DNA of 42,078 nucleotides from Hyphomicrobiaceae bacterium (GTDB lineage Bacteria; Pseudomonadota; Alphaproteobacteria; Rhizobiales; Hyphomicrobiaceae), in NCBI GenBank assembly GCA_002919265.1, contig PKEY01000028.1, positions 1 to 42,078 of the forward strand, given 5' to 3'. The notes below the pieces were generated by a model. The model searched no databases. It was not told where the DNA came from and saw only the letters and a list, made by a program, of their open reading frames with translations. Position numbers and translations under genes: made by a program. Below are positions 16,238 through 24,311 of the stretch, in pieces; position 1 is the first letter of the stretch, and each line of letters opens with the position of its first letter.

Positions 16238-16876
16238 ATGCAATACGCAATTGTCCGCAACGGCAAGAGCCGGTCATTCCCCGAAGGCGATTCATTTCTA
16301 TCGTCCGCGGTTGCCATTGAGAATGCGGAGGTGGTGATTTATCTCGGCGCGGCCATCGTTTCCGATCAGGCAAAATCCGCCGTCCTCGTCGAGCTCGGTA
16401 CTGAAAGTCTCGCTGTGCACACTGGAGAAGACGCGGACGAGGCGTTTGCAAACGTCGTCGGATTTGCGCGCTATCGTAATGGAGATGATCCTCCGTCGCG
16501 GCTTGTGGAGCTTGTGCGCCGGCCTTGGACAAAGGACGGCGCAGTGGAGGCCGCGCGAAAGGTATTCGAAGCCGCTGGTCTCGAAGTCGTGGTGTGTGCA
16601 GATCAGCCAGGGCGGATTATCGATCGTCTCGTTCGGCCGAAATACAACGCGGCGCTGCGACTGCTCGATGAGAAGCTTGCGACGCAGGCGGATATGGACC
16701 TCACTTGCCGATTGGGACTTGGCTATCCGGATGGCCCGATCGAACGCGTGAAGCGCGGCGGCCTGGCCTATCATTTCGAGGTAACCCAGGCCCTCTTCGA
16801 AACGTATGGAACGCCAGCGTACGCGCCCCCAAGGCAGGCTGTTGTGGCCGCTCTTCGGAAAAGGAATGGGAAATGA
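16238..16876 (+). CDS. 3-hydroxyacyl-CoA dehydrogenase C-terminal-domain protein
   Basis: A 212-residue protein without a nucleotide-binding glycine motif. Residues ~95-140 carry the linker seen in long PaaH-type dehydrogenases (RLVELVRRPWTKDGAVEAA, then PGRIIDRLVRPKYNAALRLL). Residues ~150-195 carry the helical 3HCDH domain signature (ADMDLTCRLGLGYPDGPIERVKRGG). The N-terminal ~90 residues look like a decayed Rossmann domain. It begins three bases after the preceding dehydrogenase, so the pair probably forms one enzyme encoded in two pieces. On its own it should be inactive. Confidence 0.78.
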   Translation: MQYAIVRNGKSRSFPEGDSFLSSAVAIENAEVVIYLGAAIVSDQAKSAVLVELGTESLAVHTGEDADEAFANVVGFARYRNGDDPPSRLVELVRRPWTKDGAVEAARKVFEAAGLEVVVCADQPGRIIDRLVRPKYNAALRLLDEKLATQADMDLTCRLGLGYPDGPIERVKRGGLAYHFEVTQALFETYGTPAYAPPRQAVVAALRKRNGK

Positions 16877-17988
16877 GGCCGCTGGACGGACTGCTCGTTC
16901 TCGATTTCTCCACGTTGCTTCCCGGGCCTATGGCGACGCTTCTACTTGCGGAAGCCGGGGCGGAGGTCGTCAAAATCGAGCGGCCCGGCTTCGGCGAAGA
17001 AATGCGGCACTACCAGCCGCGATGGGGGCGGGACAGCGTGAATTTCGCGTTACTCAATCGCGGCAAGAAGAGCATTGCTATCGATCTCAAGAACCCGGAA
17101 CAGCGCGCAAAACTTGATCCGCTGATTGCGCGGGCGGATGTCCTCGTCGAGCAGTTTCGCCCAGGAGTGATGGCACGGCTCGGGCTGGACTACGAAACCG
17201 TTTCCAAGATCAATCCCCGGCTCATCTACTGTTCAATCACCGGTTACGGTCAAAACGGACCGAAGCGCGATGTGGCTGGCCACGACCTCAACTACATTGG
17301 CGATGCTGGCCTTCTTTCGCTGTCCATGGGACTGCGTGACAGACCGGTCGTGCCGCCGGCGTTGATTGCGGATATAGCTGGAGGCGCCTATCCCGCTGTC
17401 ATCAACATTCTGCTTGCATTGCAGGAACGGGCACGGACAGGGCGCGGGCGGTTTCTCGATGTCTCCATGGCGGAAAACGTTTTTCCGTTCATGTATTGGG
17501 CGATTGGGAATGGGCTGGCGGCGAATAAATGGCCAGAGAACGGACGTGAGCTCGTTACGGGAGGCAGTCCGCGCTATCACCTCTACCCAACTGCCGACGG
17601 GCGAATGGTGGCCGCAGCGCCGCTTGAGCAGAAGTTTTGGGAAAACTTCTGCGAAATGATCAATCTTGAGCCTGAATTGCGCGATGATTCAAAAGACCCC
17701 GATGCAACAATCGCGCGTGTTGCCGAACTGATTGCCGCTGAAACCAGCGAAACCTGGAAGCAGAGATTTGCGGGCCGGGACTGTTGTTGCACAATAGTGG
17801 CCACGGTCGAGGAAGCGCTCGCCGATTCCCACTTCCGGTCGCGTGGCCTGTTCGATCACGTCTTGAGTAGCGACGACGGTCGAACGCTTCCTGCTCTTCC
17901 TGTTCCCATTGCTCCTGCTTTCCGTTCAGTGCCGGGTGAACCGCTTTCCGCCCCTGCCCTGGGCGCGCACAACGAGGAATATCTATGA
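16873..17988 (+). CDS. Alpha-methylacyl-CoA racemase-like protein (CaiB/BaiF family)
   Basis: A 371-residue family III CoA-transferase fold. The active site matches alpha-methylacyl-CoA racemase: H137 and D138 in AGHDLNY, D167 in IADIAGG and E252 in APLEQKFW. These have the same spacing (30 and 115 residues from the histidine) as H126, D156 and E241 of the Mycobacterium tuberculosis racemase MCR. This favours epimerisation at a 2-methyl (or ring alpha-) carbon over CoA transfer, unlike the operon's first gene. Its place beside beta-oxidation enzymes fits a need to invert the stereocentre before dehydrogenation. The start (16873) overlaps the preceding stop as ATGA. Confidence 0.82.
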   Translation: MRPLDGLLVLDFSTLLPGPMATLLLAEAGAEVVKIERPGFGEEMRHYQPRWGRDSVNFALLNRGKKSIAIDLKNPEQRAKLDPLIARADVLVEQFRPGVMARLGLDYETVSKINPRLIYCSITGYGQNGPKRDVAGHDLNYIGDAGLLSLSMGLRDRPVVPPALIADIAGGAYPAVINILLALQERARTGRGRFLDVSMAENVFPFMYWAIGNGLAANKWPENGRELVTGGSPRYHLYPTADGRMVAAAPLEQKFWENFCEMINLEPELRDDSKDPDATIARVAELIAAETSETWKQRFAGRDCCCTIVATVEEALADSHFRSRGLFDHVLSSDDGRTLPALPVPIAPAFRSVPGEPLSAPALGAHNEEYL

Positions 17989-18989
17989 GAGCTGTTTACG
18001 TCCGCAATTTCGCGCCTTTCGAGCAGATCGATATTGCCGAGGTGGACGACCCGGTACCAGGATCGGGAGAGGTCGTCGTCGATGTTGTGGCGGCGGAGGC
18101 GAATTATCCGGACATTCTTGTTATCGAAGGAAAATACCAGGTCAAACCTCCACTACCATTTTCTCCCGGGAAAGCGGCGGCGGGACGGATTTCGGCTGTA
18201 GGATCCGGCGTTAAGGGATTTTCAATTGGCGATGCGGTTGCGGTTCAGGTGGAATATGGCGCCTATGCCGAAAAGGTGCGGGCACGTGCCGAAAGCTGTT
18301 TCCGCATGCCTGATGGCGTGCCGTTCGAAAAGGCGGCTGCTCTGGGGCTTGTCTATCAGACGGCGTGGTTCGCACTGAAGGAGCGGGCAAACTTCAAGCC
18401 CGGAGAACGAGTTTTGGTGCTGGGCGCATCAGGTGGTATCGGCGTCGCCAGCATTCAACTCGCAAAGGCTTTCGGCGCAAGCACCGTGATAGGCGGAGTG
18501 CTTGGCGCGAGCAATGCCGAAGTGGCGCGTCAGGCTGGGGCCGACCACGTTGTCGATCTGGGAGTGCCTAACCTGCGGGATCAGCTGAAGACGGACGTCT
18601 TCGCTTTGACTAACGGTCACGGAGTGGATGTCGTGATCGACCCCGTGGGCGGAGCTGCTAACGCAGCCGCTTTCCGCGCCTTGGCATGGTGTGGACGCCT
18701 TGTCATCATCGGCTTCGCAAGTGGAGAAATTCCGACGATCAAGGCGAATTATCTGTTGGTCAAGAATATCGCCGTCACTGGACTACAGTGGTCGGACTAT
18801 CGTGATCGAACCCCGGACCGCGTCACGCAGGCTCAGAAGGAGCTATTCGATCTCTACTCTCGTGGGTTGATTGATCCTGTGATCAGCCGCATCGTGCCCC
18901 TCGTGGACTTCAAATCGGCGCTTTCGGCGCTGCAGGCCGGCCAGGCGCAGGGAAAGATCATCTTACAAGTGCGGCCGGAATTGCGTTGA
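17985..18989 (+). CDS. Zinc-free MDR oxidoreductase, NADPH:quinone reductase family
   Basis: A 334-residue medium-chain dehydrogenase/reductase. The N-terminal GroES-like domain lacks the cysteine/histidine zinc ligands of alcohol dehydrogenases, and the Rossmann motif is VLVLGASGGIG (143-153). These are features of the quinone oxidoreductase/enoyl reductase branch. In a CoA-thioester operon it may reduce an enone or enoyl-CoA side product; the substrate cannot be read from the sequence. It overlaps the racemase stop (ATGA) and is the last gene of the operon. Confidence 0.85.
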   Translation: MRAVYVRNFAPFEQIDIAEVDDPVPGSGEVVVDVVAAEANYPDILVIEGKYQVKPPLPFSPGKAAAGRISAVGSGVKGFSIGDAVAVQVEYGAYAEKVRARAESCFRMPDGVPFEKAAALGLVYQTAWFALKERANFKPGERVLVLGASGGIGVASIQLAKAFGASTVIGGVLGASNAEVARQAGADHVVDLGVPNLRDQLKTDVFALTNGHGVDVVIDPVGGAANAAAFRALAWCGRLVIIGFASGEIPTIKANYLLVKNIAVTGLQWSDYRDRTPDRVTQAQKELFDLYSRGLIDPVISRIVPLVDFKSALSALQAGQAQGKIILQVRPELR

Positions 18990-19003
18990 AGAATACCGGC
19001 CGC
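18971..19003. terminator. Possible stem-loop at end of catabolic operon
   Basis: GCGGCCGG (18971-18978) can pair with CCGGCCGC (18996-19003) across a 17-nt loop spanning the stop codon of the last operon gene. The loop is long and there is no T-run, so intrinsic termination is doubtful. It lies between convergent genes. Confidence 0.3.
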
Positions 19004-19073
19004 AGTCGCTCGTATTGGGGCATTAGGTTGACCCTTTGCCGAACGCTAGGATCAGCATCAGGTTCCTCGCCGC

Positions 19074-19538
19074 TTACGCGCCTCGGAAGGCGGCTTCGAG
19101 GCCCGCGATGTCGATCTTCCGCATGCCCATCATGGCCCGCATTGCGCGACTGGCGGCCTCTCGATCAGAATCCATGAGTAGACGCGGCAGGGCCTCCGGA
19201 ACGATTTGCCAGGAAACGCCGAAGCGATCGACGAGCCATCCGCACATACTCTCAGAGCCACCGTTTGCTATGAGCGCTGCCCACAGGCGGTCCGTTTCTT
19301 CCTGATCTTTGGTAAGAACCGAGATCGATGCGGCTTCCGAGTGCCGGAATTGAGGGCCGCCATTGAGCCCTTGATAGGGCGTGCCGGCTAGATTGAAGTC
19401 GACCACGAGCGCGGAACCGTTGGGTTGAGGCCGAAAAATGTTCTCAATCCGCGAATTGGGCAGGAGCGAGACGTAAAACTCCGCTGCCTCTTCGGCCTTC
19501 CCATCGTACCATAAACACGTGCGCACCTTCGCAGACAT
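19074..19538 (-). CDS. VOC-superfamily protein (PhnB/3-demethylubiquinone methyltransferase-like)
   Basis: A 154-residue protein beginning VRTCLWYDGKAEEAAEFYVSLLPNSR, the standard opening of the PF06983-type glyoxalase-fold family. It ends with the usual SWQIVPEALPRLLMD and MMGMRKIDIAGLEAAF blocks. The family name is historical; no methyltransferase motif is present and the reaction is unknown. The ATG is preceded by a near-perfect TAAGGAGGTCA whose TAA is the stop codon of the AHSA1 gene, so the two are translationally linked. It is the third gene of a TetR-controlled operon. Confidence 0.85.
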   Translation of the reverse strand: MSAKVRTCLWYDGKAEEAAEFYVSLLPNSRIENIFRPQPNGSALVVDFNLAGTPYQGLNGGPQFRHSEAASISVLTKDQEETDRLWAALIANGGSESMCGWLVDRFGVSWQIVPEALPRLLMDSDREAASRAMRAMMGMRKIDIAGLEAAFRGA

Positions 19539-19550
19539 GGCCTGACCTCC

Positions 19551-20030
19551 TTAAAGGGTGCTTGCAAGTTGTTCTAGCTGGTCGGCGCATTTTCCCCATC
19601 CCTCGTAGAAGCCCATCTTCTCGTGCTGTTCGCGAGCCTCGGCCGTCCAATGGCGTGCGCGGGCGGTGTATTTCGTCTTGCCGGTGCCAGCATCCTCGAA
19701 GGTCACGATGCCGGTGAAGAAGGGTTTGTCTGAAGGTTCCCACGCATGCGTATAGGCATCGGTAAATACGATTTTCTCGTTTGGTATAACTTCCAGATAA
19801 ATGCCGCGGTTGGGGAAATCTTGACCTTCCGGACTCCGCATGACGACCAGGCTAGTTCCACCAGGGCGAACGTCAAGTTCAGCGCGCGACGTCGTCCAGG
19901 GCTTTGGAGCAAACCACTCCTTGAGAAGGTCAGGTTCAACCCAGCAGCGGTAAACTTTTTCGCGGGGGGCATTCAAAATCCGGGTGAGCACCAGCTCATG
20001 CCTTGCGGATTTCACAGCTTCATTTGACAT
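19551..20030 (-). CDS. SRPBCC/AHSA1 domain protein
   Basis: A 159-residue protein of the START/Bet v 1-like AHSA1 family. The opening LVLTRILNAPREKVYRCWVEPDLLKEWFAP, the central GGTSLVVMRSPEGQ region and the closing helix MGFYEGWGKCADQLEQLA are typical. Such proteins form a hydrophobic cavity; the ligand here is unknown. The start at 20030 is preceded by AAAGGAGG at proper spacing, favoured over in-frame ATGs at 20054 and 20069. It lies 35 bases after the TetR gene and 12 before the VOC gene; the TetR-AHSA1-VOC trio is a common arrangement for small-molecule stress genes. Confidence 0.85.
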   Translation of the reverse strand: MSNEAVKSARHELVLTRILNAPREKVYRCWVEPDLLKEWFAPKPWTTSRAELDVRPGGTSLVVMRSPEGQDFPNRGIYLEVIPNEKIVFTDAYTHAWEPSDKPFFTGIVTFEDAGTGKTKYTARARHWTAEAREQHEKMGFYEGWGKCADQLEQLASTL

Positions 20031-20065
20031 CGTAGCTTCCTCCTTTGCTGTCATCCAAGGATGGC

Positions 20066-20698
20066 TCATAGCGAAGCTGATGACTGGGGCTTTCTCTTTC
20101 GGCCATTGGCGAAAAGGAATTCGAAGTACCGTCGAAGATGGTCAATGCATTGGGCAGCCATTTCCGGGCTGTTTTTTGCCTTCGCCAAAATAAAGGCACC
20201 TTGCAGCACTGCTTGGGTGAACAAGGCGAGAGAGGCGGGATCGAAATCAAACTGGGAACCGCGCGCCTTCATCGCTTCTGCGATATCTGCGGCAAGCGTA
20301 TTCGCATGCGCGCTGATACTCGCGTCACACGCTAGGCGAATGGCTGGATGCGTGGCGTAACATTCCTGGACCATTGTGCCGGCAAGGCATGTAATCTCCG
20401 GCAGCTCCCCATCCATGATCGCACGCCGGAAGTCGAGATAGCCCATGATGCGATCACGTGGATCAGGGTATTGATGATACGGCGCGGAAGCGAAAAGGGC
20501 GCTTGTTGTCTCTGACCAGAACTGAGCGGCGGCTACCGCTAGTTCCTCCTTGCTGCGAAAATGATGAAAGAACGCCCCTTTCGTCACGCCCGCCTGGCGA
20601 CACAGATCATCGACGCTCGTTGCTGCGTATCCCTTTGCTCGGAAGAGGGACAACGCTGCCTCCAGAATCTTGGTTTTTGCAGACGCAATTGTGCTCAT
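20066..20698 (-). CDS. TetR family transcriptional repressor
   Basis: A 210-residue regulator with an N-terminal TetR helix-turn-helix (SVDDLCRQAGVTKGAFFHHF, ~28-47) and a helical ligand-binding C-terminus. The start is set at 20698: two upstream in-frame ATGs, at 20734 and 20713, lie within the predicted operator or right at the transcription start. A quasi-palindrome between its own -35 and -10 elements implies autorepression of the TetR-AHSA1-VOC operon. The inducer is unknown. Confidence 0.87.
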   Translation of the reverse strand: MSTIASAKTKILEAALSLFRAKGYAATSVDDLCRQAGVTKGAFFHHFRSKEELAVAAAQFWSETTSALFASAPYHQYPDPRDRIMGYLDFRRAIMDGELPEITCLAGTMVQECYATHPAIRLACDASISAHANTLAADIAEAMKARGSQFDFDPASLALFTQAVLQGAFILAKAKNSPEMAAQCIDHLRRYFEFLFANGRKRKPQSSASL

Positions 20699-20724
20699 GC
20701 CCGAGATTTCCATGTCACAAATTG

Positions 20725-20754
20725 AACATACCAACCAGTCGGTATGGTCGTCAA
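20725..20754 (-). promoter_or_regulatory. tetR promoter with embedded operator
   Basis: On the minus strand, -35 TTGACG (20754-20749) and -10 TATGTT (20730-20725) are 18 bp apart. The quasi-palindrome CATACCAACCAGTCGGTATG (20727-20746; 16 of 20 positions symmetric) fills the spacer. It resembles known TetR-family operators of the ATACCGACTGGTCGGTAT kind. Repressor bound here would block RNA polymerase. Confidence 0.65.
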
Positions 20755-20901
20755 GGAAAATCAGGAAGCGGCGCGATTCGAGATTTGACAGTTCGAATTA
20801 ACACGTGATCCTTACCCAGCCGGTAGGGCTAGGTAGGCATTTGCGCAACGTGATGAACACGGACCAGGTCCGCTTCGGGAGGGGCTATCAGGCAGAGCGC
20901 G

Positions 20902-21087
20902 ATGATTACCGCGAGTATCGTTACGTGCCGGGTGTGCCAGTCGGTTTATGAACGTAGGACTGTGTGGATCTCGTCGCGCGACAGCGGCGAAAAGCGCTGT
21001 GATGTTTGTGGGGCGTTGATGGAAATTTGGAACGGTCCCAAGCTCCCCATCTACCAGCTTGTGAAACGGGGTAAGCGGGAGAGCTGA
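20902..21087 (+). CDS. Small zinc-ribbon-like protein (61 aa)
   Basis: A 61-residue protein with two CxxC knuckles, CRVC (9-12) and CDVC (33-36), separated by 20 residues, as in rubredoxin/zinc-ribbon folds. A WNGP segment follows the second knuckle. Such small proteins are scattered in Hyphomicrobiales genomes without known function. A perfect -35 hexamer TTGACA (20785-20790) lies upstream but no good -10 element was found. Reality as a gene rests on the paired knuckles and an upstream GAGGGG that is rather distant from the start. Confidence 0.5.
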   Translation: MITASIVTCRVCQSVYERRTVWISSRDSGEKRCDVCGALMEIWNGPKLPIYQLVKRGKRES

Positions 21088-21184
21088 TAGTCCGACTGCC
21101 TTCGATGGCCAGCCATCTCATAGTGCTTGGGTGATGAGAGGAACCCTGTAGGGGCGAGATACCTATCTCAGACCAACACGGGCC

Positions 21185-22570
21185 TCAGTGCAACAACACG
21201 CTTGGCAACCACGTTGCGAGGCTCGGAAACATCCACAACATCCCCAGGCCAGTAATCTGCAGAGCTACGAACGGGATCGCGCCTGCCCATATCTCCGTTG
21301 TTTTCACGGATTCGGGCGCGAGGCCGCGCATATAGAATAACGCGTAGCCAAAGGGCGGTGTCAGAAAGCTGGTCTGCAGGTTCATAGCCACCAGGACGCC
21401 GAGCCAGATCGGGTCGACACCCAGCAAAATCAGCGGCCCGCCGCAGATCGGCAGCATAATCAGTATGATCTCGAAGGTATCGAGAAAGAAGCCGAGAACA
21501 AACATCACGGCCATGACGGTGAGAATCGCGCCGGTGACGCCGCCGGGCATGTTCCTCAATGCCTGCTCAACCATGTGCTCGCCGCCGAGGCCACGGAACG
21601 TCAGCGCAAAGAGAGAGGCTGCCAGCACGATCGCGAAGATCATCGCCGTGGTGACAATGGTGTTGCGACCTGCTTCCAGAGCTGAGCGCCAGGATAGTTT
21701 CCGATTAAGGATGGCGAGCAGCGTGGCGCCAAACACACCAATTGAGGCGGACTCGGTAGGCGTGGCAATGCCCACGAGAATTGAGCCAAGAACGGCTACG
21801 ATCAGCAGGAGCGGCGGCAGAAGCGAAATGACAACGTCGCGCAGTAAGTCTCGACGCTCCTCGTCGCTGATGACCATTGCTGGGCAGGTGCTGGGCTGGA
21901 AAATTGACTTCGCGAAGACGAAGATCAGGTAAAGGGCCACAAGAACCAAGCCCGGCAACAGTGCTCCAGCAAACAGTTCGCCTGCGGAGAGCGTTGATGC
22001 GGTGTAATTGCCAAGCCGCATCTGCGCCATCTGATTGACGGCGGAAAGAATGTCGGCCGTAAAAATTAGCACCGTCGACGGCGGAATGATCTGTGCCAGC
22101 GTCGCTGACGAGCAGATAATGCCTGTAGCAAGCCTTGGTTGATAGCCGGCGCGCAACATGGCCGGGAGCGCAATGACGGTCATCGCTGCGACCGTCGCCC
22201 CTACCACGCCTGTTGAAGCTGCGAGGAGCGCACCGACAAGAATGACAGAATAGCCCAAGCCGCCGCGCAGAGCTCCGAAGAGTTTGCCCGTCGTTATGAG
22301 CAGTGCCTCGGCGATACCCGAACGCTCAAGGACGTTGCCCATCAGGATGAAGAGCGGCACAGCAACCAGAACCTCGTTGGTCATGGTGCCGAAATAGCGG
22401 AGCGGCAAATTGAAAAGGGTCGAAAAATCGAAAACGCCAAAGAGCCATCCGATGCCGGCGAAGATCAAGGACAGTCCCGCCAGCGAAAATGCGATGGGCA
22501 GTCCGCTCAACAGCACCAGCAGCGTCGAGAGAAAAAAGACGATCGAAATGACGTCGCCAGTCGTCAGCAT
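21185..22570 (-). CDS. dctM: TRAP transporter large permease, DctM family
   Basis: A 461-residue integral membrane protein with about 12-13 predicted helices. This is the ion-coupled transport subunit of a tripartite ATP-independent periplasmic transporter. The DctM hallmarks PLFILMGNVLERSGIAEALL, GGLGYSVILVGALLAASTGVVGAT and the IPPSTVLIFTADI segment are visible. The subtype is that of the mannitol/chloroaromatic (FcbT) and 2-oxoacid (TakP) systems, which have this longer form. It is the last gene of a dctP-dctQ-dctM operon, 16 bases after dctQ. Confidence 0.9.
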   Translation of the reverse strand: MLTTGDVISIVFFLSTLLVLLSGLPIAFSLAGLSLIFAGIGWLFGVFDFSTLFNLPLRYFGTMTNEVLVAVPLFILMGNVLERSGIAEALLITTGKLFGALRGGLGYSVILVGALLAASTGVVGATVAAMTVIALPAMLRAGYQPRLATGIICSSATLAQIIPPSTVLIFTADILSAVNQMAQMRLGNYTASTLSAGELFAGALLPGLVLVALYLIFVFAKSIFQPSTCPAMVISDEERRDLLRDVVISLLPPLLLIVAVLGSILVGIATPTESASIGVFGATLLAILNRKLSWRSALEAGRNTIVTTAMIFAIVLAASLFALTFRGLGGEHMVEQALRNMPGGVTGAILTVMAVMFVLGFFLDTFEIILIMLPICGGPLILLGVDPIWLGVLVAMNLQTSFLTPPFGYALFYMRGLAPESVKTTEIWAGAIPFVALQITGLGMLWMFPSLATWLPSVLLH

Positions 22571-22586
22571 CTAGAACTTTCCGGCT

Positions 22587-23156
22587 CTAAGCGGTGTGGT
22601 CGAGGGAGCTTGAAGTCGGCGCGAAAGGCGCTGTTTGTGCGGCGGTGCGATCGCCGGCGAGTACAAGGAGGCCGCGGGCCATGATAGCAAGGCACTGCAG
22701 GGCCATAAGCGCACAGAAAACGAGCAACATAGTGCGCAGCAGAAAGACCCCAGGCATGCCGTTAGGCTGCGATGAGCCCTCCCAAATCGACCACGAGTCG
22801 ACGACGAAGGGCCAGGCAAGCCACGCCAGCACAACCATCCAGGGCAGGGTGAAGATCAGCGCACCGATGATCTCCACGATGGCTCGGGTCCGCAGAGACC
22901 ATTTCGAATAGAGGATGTCCACGCGAACATGAGCATTAAGAAGCATCGCGTAGCTGGACGCCGCGAGGAACACCACGGCGTGGATCCACACGTAAAGCTC
23001 CTGCATCCATGTGAAGCTCACATGGAAGGCGTAGCGCAGAACAACCACGATGGCGCAGACGAGCGCGACCAGCCACACAAGAACTGAGAGACTACGGCCG
23101 ATCTTCTCGTTCAGGCCGTCGACAAAAGCGGCGAATGCGCGAAGCGCGTTGAGCAT
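22587..23156 (-). CDS. dctQ: TRAP transporter small permease, DctQ family
   Basis: A 189-residue membrane protein with four predicted helices; the second and third frame the family motif FHVSFTWMQELYVWIHAVVFLAASSYAM (~48-75), and the YSKWSLRTRAIVEIIGALIF helix follows. It pairs with the large permease. It is longer than the ~160-170 residues of classic DctQ, as is usual in the TakP/FcbT subgroup. The start is preceded by CCGGGGA. A strong stem-loop separates it from the binding-protein gene. Confidence 0.87.
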   Translation of the reverse strand: MLNALRAFAAFVDGLNEKIGRSLSVLVWLVALVCAIVVVLRYAFHVSFTWMQELYVWIHAVVFLAASSYAMLLNAHVRVDILYSKWSLRTRAIVEIIGALIFTLPWMVVLAWLAWPFVVDSWSIWEGSSQPNGMPGVFLLRTMLLVFCALMALQCLAIMARGLLVLAGDRTAAQTAPFAPTSSSLDHTA

Positions 23157-23178
23157 TCCCCGGTCATCCCCGAAAACG

Positions 23179-23204
23179 ATCCGCCGGGCATTTGCCCGGC
23201 GGAT
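23179..23204 (-). promoter_or_regulatory. 11-bp stem-loop between dctP and dctQ
   Basis: ATCCGCCGGGC (23179-23189) pairs perfectly with GCCCGGCGGAT (23194-23204) around a 4-nt loop, 12 nt after the dctP stop. On the minus strand it is followed by CGTTTTC, a poor T-run, so it is probably a partial terminator or 3' stabiliser for the abundant binding protein. Confidence 0.65.
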
Positions 23205-23216
23205 GAAGGTTTCCTG

Positions 23217-24311
23217 TTATTTGCCGAACTTGTACGGCAGCTCGCGCGCGTTGGCCATTGCCGTTTCGCTGTAACGCGCGTTCTCCATCGCCGTTTTGCG
23301 GAACTCGACGTAGGCGTTCGCGATCTTCTTTACGAGTGGGTCGCTGTCCTCGAGCAATTCCGCCATGATCTCGCCAGCAGCATTGCCTGCCGCGATCAGA
23401 ACATCCTCCGGCGCCTGCTTGACCTGGACGCCGTGCTTCTCAACCAGGTTGCGCAGCGCAATCGGATTGCGGACCACATACTCAGCAGTCGAATAGGCGT
23501 ATGTCGCGGCGCAGGCCACTTCGATGACCTGCTTGAGCTCGGGCGAAAGCGCGTCCCACTTCTCCTTGTTGATGACGCACTCCTCCGCCGACGCGGGTTC
23601 CTGAACGCCCGGCCAGTAGTAATACTTCGCCACCTGATGGAAGCCGAGGGCGCTGTCGGACCAGGGCCCGATGAACTCGGCGGCGTCGATCGTGCCGGCC
23701 TGGAGAGCCTGGAAGATTTCGCCACCCGGCAGCTGAACAACGGCGGCGCCCATCCGGCGGTACATCTCGCCGCTGAGACCGGGGCTGCGGAAGCGCAAGC
23801 CTTTGAAGTCCTCGGCCGATTTGATCTCGCGCTTGAACCAGCCCATCCACTGGACGCCCGTGTTACCGCACAAGAACGGCTTCAGGTTGAAGCGCGCATA
23901 CATCTCATCGTAGAGCTCCTGGCCGCCGCCGTGCAGCATCCAAGCGTGCTGCTCGCCAGCCAACATGCCGAATGGGAAGTTACCGAACAGGACGATGCCG
24001 GGGGACTTGCCGCGCCAGTAGGTCGGAACGGCGTGATACATTTCGGCGGCGCCCCTTGAGACGGCGTCGAACACGCCTGTCGCCGGCACAAGCTCGCCCG
24101 CGCCGTAAACCTTCACGGTGAGCTTGCCTTCGCTCATCTTGGTGATCTTGTCGGCGAGCCAGTTCGCACTCGTTCCCGGTCCGGGCAGGTTCGGTGGCCA
24201 TGCCGTCACCATCCGCCACTCCATCCGGCCTTGAGAGATGGCGGGGGTCGCCAGCGTTGCTGTCGCGGCGGAGCCGATGGCGGCCGTTTTCAGGAACTTG
24301 CGTCGGTTCAC
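23217..24311 (-). CDS. TRAP transporter substrate-binding protein, TakP/FcbT type
   Basis: A 364-residue periplasmic binding protein. The start is a GTG preceded by AGGGGAGA. A twin-arginine motif RRKFLK (3-8) and a hydrophobic stretch ending near ATPAISQG mark Tat export. The mature start MEWRMVTAWPPNLPGPGTSANWLADKI, the GAGELVPATGVFDAVSRGAAEMYH block and PTYWRGKSPG match the subgroup that includes Rhodobacter TakP (2-oxoacids) and FcbT1 (4-chlorobenzoate). The exact ligand is not known. It lies 184 bases downstream of, and in the same direction as, the PuuE-amidohydrolase operon. Confidence 0.9.
   Translation of the reverse strand: MNRRKFLKTAAIGSAATATLATPAISQGRMEWRMVTAWPPNLPGPGTSANWLADKITKMSEGKLTVKVYGAGELVPATGVFDAVSRGAAEMYHAVPTYWRGKSPGIVLFGNFPFGMLAGEQHAWMLHGGGQELYDEMYARFNLKPFLCGNTGVQWMGWFKREIKSAEDFKGLRFRSPGLSGEMYRRMGAAVVQLPGGEIFQALQAGTIDAAEFIGPWSDSALGFHQVAKYYYWPGVQEPASAEECVINKEKWDALSPELKQVIEVACAATYAYSTAEYVVRNPIALRNLVEKHGVQVKQAPEDVLIAAGNAAGEIMAELLEDSDPLVKKIANAYVEFRKTAMENARYSETAMANARELPYKFGK

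Noticed and set aside
16873..17988. Second ordinary CoA transferase
   Set aside because: The His-Asp-Glu set with racemase spacing argues for alpha-methylacyl-CoA racemase instead.
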